Positions 8,638 through 13,691 of a stretch of 13,691 bases of DNA are shown here, in pieces (the first letter of the stretch is position 1; each line of letters begins with the position of its first letter). The stretch covers positions 1 through 13,691 of the forward strand of contig PYSS01000257.1 in the NCBI GenBank assembly GCA_003049465.1, in the 5' to 3' direction. The position numbers were made by a program, and so were the translations under genes. The notes beneath the pieces were generated by a model. It saw only the letters and a program-made list of their open reading frames with translations, had not been told where the DNA came from and did no database searches. The stretch is from Magnaporthiopsis rhizophila. Its lineage: Eukaryota; Ascomycota; Sordariomycetes; Magnaporthales; Magnaporthaceae.

Positions 8638-8661
8638 ATAACAAAGGGCGCCCATAACAAA
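8638..8661. other. Internal ATAACAAA-GGGCGCCC-ATAACAAA module inside the transposon
   Basis: Two more copies of the element's own target duplication occur inside it (8638-8645 and 8654-8661), separated by the 8-bp palindrome GGGCGCCC. The outer junctions read ATAACAAA|GGG and CCC|ATAACAAA, so this module looks like both ends of the element with nearly everything between removed. It could be an excision footprint or extreme deletion derivative that was later carried inside a larger element. Low-complexity coincidence cannot be fully excluded. Confidence 0.6.
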
Positions 8662-8735
8662 ACAATAAAGGGATTATAAACGCGCGAAATTGCGACTTTC
8701 TTTGCGACTTTATTCCGGCACTACTACCGGCACTA

Positions 8736-8948
8736 CTACTCCATCAACTCTCGCGCAGCCTCTTGGGCCTCGAGAGCCTCCTGCTCAAGTTGAAAGGCCT
8801 TTTCATCGAATCTGCCCTCAAATTTAACGGGAATCAGGTCAAACTCGTCACCCTCGTCAGCCACAGACTCCGTGGGAGGGGCAGGCCTCTCCTGTAGCCT
8901 CGGGGGCGCTGTTAAAGGCGGCGGCAATGCCTCCCGGGCAGGGCACAT
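8736..8948 (-). pseudogene. Small acidic open frame inside the transposon, probable element-protein remnant
   Basis: The 70-codon frame lies wholly between the inverted termini. Its N-terminal third is Pro/Ala-rich. The remainder is acidic (DEGDEFDLIPVKFEGRFDEK) and ends in a Gln/Glu/Ala-rich segment (QEALEAQEAARELME) likely to be helical. The frame is closed by a TGA a few codons upstream of the ATG, so it is not simply the open 3' end of a long ORF. I think it is the C-terminal tail of the parent transposase or of a captured gene. No catalytic motif is present, and expression is uncertain. Confidence 0.4.
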
Positions 8949-9106
8949 GAAATTTCTCGTGATATCTCGTCATTTTGGTGCAAATTGACTGCAGTACCTG
9001 AGTCCGTCGATGTTTCTAAGAATTCCCACTGTGTGTGGGGCAGTGCCCCACTGTTTACGGTCCCTCTAACCAAACGCGCGGTCCCTGTAGCTGAACCCAT
9101 AACAAA

Positions 9107-9370
9107 TAGCGGATAATTCCAAATGACAGCCGCTGGAGGCTACCTACGCGGCTGCATTGACGACTCGCACACGCCGTTGTCCCACGCGCCCCGTCCTCAA
9201 TAGCCGCGCATCGACATCGAGAGAGACGGCATGCCCTAACTTTAGCTTGCTAACTCAGGCTGGCACCTATTAAGGCGCCGCCCATCCCCCGCCAAACTTG
9301 TCGCGCATGCTTTTCCCCTGTTGCACTGTTTCCAAATTCTCGCACGCTGCTCCAGCCCGGTGAGCCCAAC
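9107..9370 (+). promoter_or_regulatory. Upstream region of the FAR-17a/AIG1-like gene
   Basis: These 264 bp separate the inverted-repeat transposon from the start codon and are the only gene-island sequence available as proximal promoter and 5' UTR. The segment is G+C-rich with pyrimidine-rich stretches (for example TTTTCCCCTG near 9311) and no clear TATA box. The context before the ATG is CCCAACATGG, with A at -3 after a different arrangement of C residues, a favourable fungal start context. Confidence 0.45.
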
Positions 9371-10346
9371 ATGGCGCCGAAGGTGTTCTCGTTCGGCTCT
9401 GAGCCATTCGACCCGTCGCATCGATATGTGACGTCGTGGCTCTTCTCGCCCTGGATCCTGTTTGGCGTGAGAGCATTGTTGGTAGGTCGATTTCCCCGGG
9501 CCTTAGCAGTCGGCGAGCTCCCCCTCTCTCTGTCGCCGCCGCTGACGCCGTACAGAGTCTATACGCGTTCGTCACGTCGTTCTTCCATATCGGCTGGATC
9601 TGTCAGCACGTACAGTTAGGAGGCTGCGAGGCTGCGTCGCGAGAGTTTTCCTACTTTACTGTTCTCACCTTTTGGTAAGCCCGCCAACCCTGACGGGTCT
9701 TGGGCGGCCTTCTGCAGCCACCCACGCTAACACTTTCCCCAGGGCCCTTGCCTTCTACTTCCTCATCTCCGCAATCCATACCGTCACCTACGCCACGTCG
9801 GGCCGGGCCCTTCTCGACATCTTCCCACGACCTCTTCAGGCTCTGCACAGTTTATACTACACAACCATCTGTGTCTTCCCCCTCATCGTAACCGTCGTCT
9901 ACTGGGGCATCCTCTTCACAGAACCCTTCGATAATTCGTTTTCTTGGTGGTCCAACGTTAGCCGCCACGCCATGAACATGAGCTTTGCTCTCTTCGAGAT
10001 CATCTTCACGCGCACCAGCCTCCCACCGTGGATCCACATTTTATGGCTGATCATCATTCTGGCCCTATACCTGGCTCTCGCATACCTGACGCGGGCCACC
10101 CGCGGCTTTTACGTGTACCCCTTCCTGGACCCGTCCAAGGGGGGCGGCCGTCTGGCAGGCTATGTATGCGGAATCACGATTAGTTGTGTGATCTTTTTCC
10201 TGCTGGTTCGAGGTTTAATATGGGTACGGACATGGGTAGCTGAGACCAAGCTCGGCATGACAGGGAAATTCTCGTCTCATGATGAAACAACCAAACCGCA
10301 TGATCCGGAAAGTACCCCGAAGATGGAGCAGAGTCAGCAGCATTAA
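9371..10346 (+). CDS. FAR-17a/AIG1-family multi-pass membrane protein (3 exons)
   Basis: Exons 9371-9481, 9556-9674 and 9743-10346 join to 277 codons. Intron 1 (74 nt, phase 0) has GTAGGT, a CTGAC branch site and CAG. Intron 2 (68 nt, phase 2) has GTAAGC, GCTAAC and CCCCAG. The product has about six hydrophobic segments (roughly residues 25-50, 70-92, 112-135, 150-166, 173-193, 213-237) and a hydrophilic C-terminal tail. WSNVSRHAMNMSFALFEIIF (146-165 approx.) matches the family's conserved His region, with His152. YFTVLTFW (70-77) carries Thr75, which I align with the catalytic Thr of human AIG1. Human AIG1 and ADTRP hydrolyse fatty acid esters of hydroxy fatty acids through a Thr/His pair; the substrate of fungal members is not established. 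Length is somewhat above animal AIG1, chiefly from the tail. It converges with the GUP1 gene. Confidence 0.9.
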
Positions 10347-10578
10347 CGACCGGTGCCGCCAACATATGACATCTATCTGTATATATCCATCCGCCCCTAG
10401 ATATAAAGTTGTTTTTTTTGTCCTACTATTCCCCATTGTTAATCTTGCTACTTCTCGACGCAAAGATTCCATTGATAACTTGAATGAGAAACATTTTCCA
10501 AGGACAATATGCTTCCAAGTCCCAATATAGCCATTGTTGGATATATTCGTGGCTACTACAATAACGACACACTAGTTC
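10347..10578. other. 232-bp intergenic region between convergent genes
   Basis: This short segment must hold the 3' UTRs and polyadenylation sites of both genes, so the transcripts probably overlap. A+T-rich patches such as TATATATCC (10380-10388), ATATAAAG (10402-10409) and a T-run at 10411-10419 are plausible 3'-end elements. No perfect AATAAA was seen. No separate gene is supported. Confidence 0.5.
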
Positions 10579-12769
10579 TCAGCATCTCAAGGAAATGCCA
10601 CGCCTTAGCTCTGACTCCCTGATCTCAAACATGATTTGGATGCCAACAAAGAAGGAGAGGCATGCGCTCGCGAGGAATAAGAGGCCTACATATACAGTCA
10701 GAGTCACACGTTGGCCGGCAAGTTAGTATTAGATGCCAAACCCGAAACGCGACGTTGGCGCGCGCAGCAGTACGAGAATTGAGAGGGGGGGATATGAGGA
10801 ACTTGCCAGAAAAGTCGTGGAAAATGCCGTGAATTATGGTCTCTAACCCATCAAGACCGACCGCGAAACCGACCAGGTTCGCCGAAATCATCATGAGGAC
10901 GTTGAGAACTGCACCACTGCAGCAGAGCATACGATACGCGGTCGGGTGGCTCTCCCACTTCCGACGGGGAAACAGATAGCCAGCAACCACCTCAGGGATA
11001 AAAAAGAGGACGATTAGCCAGCCCCAGATCAGGAGCCGGAGCTGGATGTCGTGCCATAGAGCCACAAATGTGAATATGACGACGTAGTTGAGTATGGACC
11101 GCGTGGCCCCTTTCCTGGATCGGAAGTCGGCGCCGCCCAGAGGAACAAACATGTAACGGACCAGCCAGCGGTTGTATGAGCGGTGCCAGGCGCGCCAGAA
11201 GGACAAGGTGCTGTAGTTATTGCTAACGCAGCGAATGATGTTCTCGGGCGGGTCGACGCCGTCGAGGAGTGCCCAGAGCCTGAAGAAGCGCCAAGCAAGT
11301 AGCAGCTTCAGCCAAATCAGGTGCAGGTTGAAGTACGACAGCAGGCTTAGCTGTGCCACCGTGTAGCTGGCCCAGATGGGGCTCGCCTGACTGATGGCGC
11401 CGACATAGTCGAAGTGGAGCACCGCTTCCATGGCTAGAAGCGCCAGGAGGAACCTTATACCGTAGCGGACTGTGCGCGAGGTCTCGATGCTGGCGACACG
11501 ATACCGCTGCTGGGATATATAGTCGTTGAACGTGAGGATAGGCCCAGCAAGATACAATGGCGCATAGACGGCATACGCGACGTAGTTCCGGAACGAAAAG
11601 TCGGCCGGCTGTGAGGGCGTGGATACGCGCTCCTTCTCCGACAAGTTGGCAACATCGAGCTGTTTCTTCTTTGGAGCGTTAGCTTTAGAGGCCATACACC
11701 TGCCACCAGCGCATTTGGCAGGCTACAAGACGATGGGTCCTCCTAACCTCGACTGGACTCAGACTCCTCCTATCAAGACTCCAGTAGTAGTCTAGGTTGA
11801 AGCTGATCAGGCGCAGCACTGTGATGTTGAACAAGATCTCCCATCGAGACATTATGCCGCCCCAGCTGTCAAGCCACTCTCCAGTGCTAACCAGGAGCGA
11901 ACCGGCACCATTCTCCGTGCCGGAGGAAGCCCCAGCCACTAGGAGTGCCATGCTTTTGAACTTGTAGCCATGGCAGAGTTCGTTGGCGAAGAGGGTGCCA
12001 ATGTTGAAACTCCACGCAGCCGCCGGGAGTAGATGTTTGGGCGTGCGCATGGCGATGCTATAGTTCACATACAGGATCAAGAGGACTTTTGCGGCGGAGA
12101 ATCCGTGGAGTATCACGAGGAAAAGGAGCGCAAACGCGAAGTCGAAAGAAACTCGCTGTCCCAATCTCTCGTCTGCCATCTCTGACGGCGACTTTGCGCC
12201 CGTTGGCAGCGGGAAAATGGCGTTCCATGCGCGCCGAGAAAGCGGGTGCAGAACCAGTAGCGCCGTCATGGCCGGTAGGTTGACCCTAAACGTATGGTAT
12301 TGGGGGTCCGAGGCATCCTGCGCGCTTGGTGAGTCCTGGTTGAGGCACACGGAGAGAGGGGCAGTCGGGGACGGCGCTCACCACCATGCGCCCGGGGATC
12401 CAGCCGGGAACCAGGAGGTGCTCGAATTTGGAATACCTTGGGTCAGAAGCTGCGACCAAACTTGGTCAGCTCGGGTGATTCCTAACGAAAGCCAGATAAA
12501 GGGAAAGGATGGAAGCTTCGCATACGCCTCGAAACATCATATGCGATCCAGAACATGTACGGGATTAGGAAGAAGAGGAATATGTAGTAGCCGTAGAACT
12601 CGAGACTATTCCATCTTGAGGGCTGGACCCGGGCCTCGGCACCGTCGCGTCCCTTTCGCGGTGCAGCTCCATCGGCGGGTGCCTTATAGGGTGTAGTTGA
12701 CGATGTGACGAGGCGTGTGTCGAGGTTCTCCAGCCGATAGACGCTCGAAAGAAAGGAGACGGTCCCCAT
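10579..12769 (-). CDS. GUP1: Gup1-type MBOAT O-acyltransferase (5 exons)
   Basis: Exons 12769-12526, 12449-12382, 12317-11748, 11668-10807 and 10685-10579 join to 616 codons. Intron donors and acceptors: GTATGC/CGCAG (76 nt), GTGAGC/CGCAG (64 nt), GTTAGG/AAAG (79 nt, GCTAAC branch) and GCAAGT/GTAG (121 nt, TACTAAC branch). The joined protein shows Gup1 landmarks: SRWNSLEFYGYY then a first membrane segment (about 52-76), AYDVSRPSDPRYSKFEHLL and PGWIPGRMV across introns 1-2, FANELCHGYKF, LDYYWSLDRRS, KKQLD at the exon 4 start, YLAGPILTFNDY (about 333-344), the MBOAT core SFWRAWHRSYNRW with His456, and ALWHDIQLRLLIWGW with the conserved His500. The C-terminus is FFVGIQIMFEIRESELRRG. Yeast Gup1 (560 aa) adds a C26 acyl chain to GPI anchors in the ER and was first linked to glycerol uptake. 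The longer N-terminus accounts for much of the size difference. No disabling change was seen. Confidence 0.93.
10686..10806 (-). other. GC-AG intron 4 of the GUP1 gene
   Basis: The donor is CTG|GCAAGT (first intron base 10806), the branch site is TACTAAC (10728-10722) and the acceptor is TATGTAG (ending 10686). Splicing in phase 1 rebuilds a Gly codon and joins HDFSG to LLFLASACLSFFVGIQIMFE, the expected Gup1 C-terminus. The nearby GT at 10802-10801 puts the last exon in the wrong frame. GCAAGT is the usual consensus of the minor GC-donor class, which compensates for the weak second base by strong matching elsewhere. Confidence 0.88.
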
Positions 12770-13020
12770 TGCGCCTCAGGCGATGCGTGACCTCTCGGGT
12801 TGTGTCGGGCGGACCAATTAGTGGGCGACTGATCCGCTGAGTGTCGACTGAAGCCGATGCGTTACACGGTAGGGAACAGCAACTGTCCTTGCGATTGCCA
12901 TCCCTTATGTCATAGGCGGAAGGTCGCTCGTGCAGATCGTCTTGGCGCCAAATGTGCACCAGCAGGGCGGATAGATTCCCACCTAGTTTATGCGCCCGAC
13001 TTTGCAAATACGATCAGCGC
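12770..13020 (-). promoter_or_regulatory. Upstream region of the GUP1 gene
   Basis: About 250 bp of normal-composition sequence lie upstream of the GUP1 start codon before the right A+T-rich desert begins. A CCAAT pentamer is present at 12814-12818 on the plus strand, about 45-50 bp upstream of the ATG. No TATA box is evident. Short minus-strand open frames here (12684-13007) could contain upstream ORFs, but nothing shows that they are translated. The promoter is short for a fungal gene, so control elements may be bounded by the desert. Confidence 0.4.
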
Positions 13021-13620
13021 TGCATTTTTAAAATATGCTTAAAAATGACCATTAACGACAACGCTTATAATGGTTTTTTTAATTGTATATATTTGATTAT
13101 AAAACTCTAATGCTTTAATTTCAATATATAGGTAAAACATTTAATAATTAAATTGTTACCAGTTTAAAATGTGAATACAAAGATTATATTTATAATTCGT
13201 ATATTTAGTTATATTAAAATACTTGTGTTTAATTATTATATTAATTATAAAAAAGAAGGTTTTAAATATATGTATTTATTTACCCCTTTCAACTTATATA
13301 AGCTATGAGGAGTAACTATAAATCTAAATACAAATGGGATAAAAACCGTACTCCCAGCGTAACACTATTATAAAAAGCCGGGTAAAAAGGTCCTTTCAAC
13401 TTATCTGCAAATCCGCTTCGCATATAAATTAAAAATATAATTTGCACCATTATACTTTCATATAATAATACAAAAAGAAATTGCAATAATTAAGGGTGGA
13501 TATTAGTAAATTTGTTCATGGTTGTATATAACGGGGTGGTCGGTTATATAAAATATTTCGGTTATTTTCCGGGTTATATTTTCCGGATCCGGCCGGTTTT
13601 ACCTCGTTTTCTCACTTTTT
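13021..13620. other. Right A+T-rich desert, no gene
   Basis: Base composition switches abruptly at about 13021. No reading frame or recognisable element is visible. The first bases hold a perfect hairpin CATTTTTAA-7 nt-TTAAAAATG (13023-13047). CCTTTCAACTTAT occurs twice (13285-13297 and 13392-13404). A G+C-richer patch near 13560-13605 (TTTTCCGG repeated, then GGATCCGGCCGG) may be the end of an unidentified element. TCA trinucleotides are common here, unlike in the left desert. Confidence 0.6.

Positions 13621-13622
<2 letters not shown>

Positions 13623-13691
<69 letters not shown>
13623..13691. repeat. Perfect (TAA)23 microsatellite running off the window
   Basis: Sixty-nine uninterrupted bases are TAA repeats up to the last base, so the true length is unknown. 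Perfect repeats of this length usually indicate recent slippage or an assembly limit, and the array lies in non-coding desert. Confidence 0.97.

Larger units (their letters stand above)
8457..9106. mobile_element. Non-autonomous DNA transposon (8465-9098), 52-bp TIRs and 8-bp target duplication
   Basis: Left end 8465-8516 and right end 9098-9047 are inverted copies over 52 bp, beginning GGGTTCRGCTRCAGGGACCG. By eye there are six mismatches, every one a transition. ATAACAAA flanks both ends directly (8457-8464 and 9099-9106), a perfect 8-bp target duplication. Eight-base duplications are known for hAT and for KDZ-type elements, and ATAACAAA fits the nTnnnnAn target pattern described for Ac-like hATs. 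The termini do not begin with the CAG-type hAT end, so the superfamily is unsettled. At 634 bp it cannot encode a full transposase. It ends 264 bp upstream of the FAR-17a-like start codon and so may add or disrupt promoter sequence. Confidence 0.88.

Noticed and set aside
8912..9100. Minus-strand 62-codon open frame
   Set aside because: It lies over the right inverted terminus of the transposon and has low-complexity composition with no domain.
10801..10806. Alternative GT donor (10802-10801) for the last GUP1 intron
   Set aside because: It gives the wrong reading frame in the last exon and destroys the conserved C-terminus; the GC donor four bases upstream restores it.
12217..12696. Plus-strand 159-codon open frame
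   Set aside because: It is antisense to exons 1-3 and two introns of the GUP1 gene, whose coding identity is clear.
12684..13007. Minus-strand 107-codon open frame upstream of and overlapping the GUP1 start
   Set aside because: It is in a different frame from GUP1, with no recognisable domain or extended homology; at most an upstream ORF.

Overview
The window looks like a filamentous ascomycete (Pezizomycotina) nuclear contig with a sharply two-part composition. About 8.3 kb on the left and 0.7 kb on the right are extremely A+T-rich, without intact genes and full of decayed transposable elements. Between them lies a G+C-rich island of about 3.9 kb (roughly 9.1-13.0 kb) with two intact, intron-containing genes. 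Short introns (64-121 nt) with CTAAC/CTGAC-type branch sites, and transposons saturated with C-to-T and G-to-A changes (CAG/CAA to TAG/TAA, a reverse transcriptase active site turned from YLDD to YLNN), point to a fungus with repeat-induced point mutation (RIP). The genus cannot be named from this window.

Left desert. 1-1230 is featureless A+T-rich DNA. 1230-4120 is the RIP-destroyed pol region of a Ty3/gypsy chromovirus (reverse transcriptase, RNase H, integrase, C-terminal chromodomain). It contains a 165-bp exact duplication split by a single N at 2238, most likely an assembly join. A roughly 1.1-kb repeat follows twice in direct orientation (about 4140-5335 and 5712-7195), each copy with its own three-unit tandem array. 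A tRNA-like RNA polymerase III promoter remnant sits between the copies. Younger insertions with perfect target duplications punctuate this part: two related solo LTRs (6160-6424, flanked by AAAAT; 7724-7999, flanked by GTTAT) and a 111-bp LTR-like unit (7210-7320, flanked by GGTTT). An element of 634 bp with 52-bp inverted termini and an 8-bp target duplication (8465-9098) lies at the edge of the gene island, 264 bp upstream of the first start codon.

Gene island. A plus-strand gene (three exons, 9371-10346, 277 aa) encodes a FAR-17a/AIG1-family membrane protein. A minus-strand gene (five exons, 12769 down to 10579, 616 aa) encodes a Gup1-type MBOAT O-acyltransferase. They are convergent, with 232 bp between stop codons. 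The last intron of the GUP1 gene can only be spliced in frame with a GC-AG boundary; reading through it replaces the conserved C-terminus with an unrelated tail. Both products are multi-pass membrane proteins of families that act on acyl-lipid bonds, but nothing in the sequence proves that they work together.

Right desert. From about 13021 the sequence is again A+T-rich with no gene, and the window ends inside a perfect (TAA)23 microsatellite that runs off the edge.
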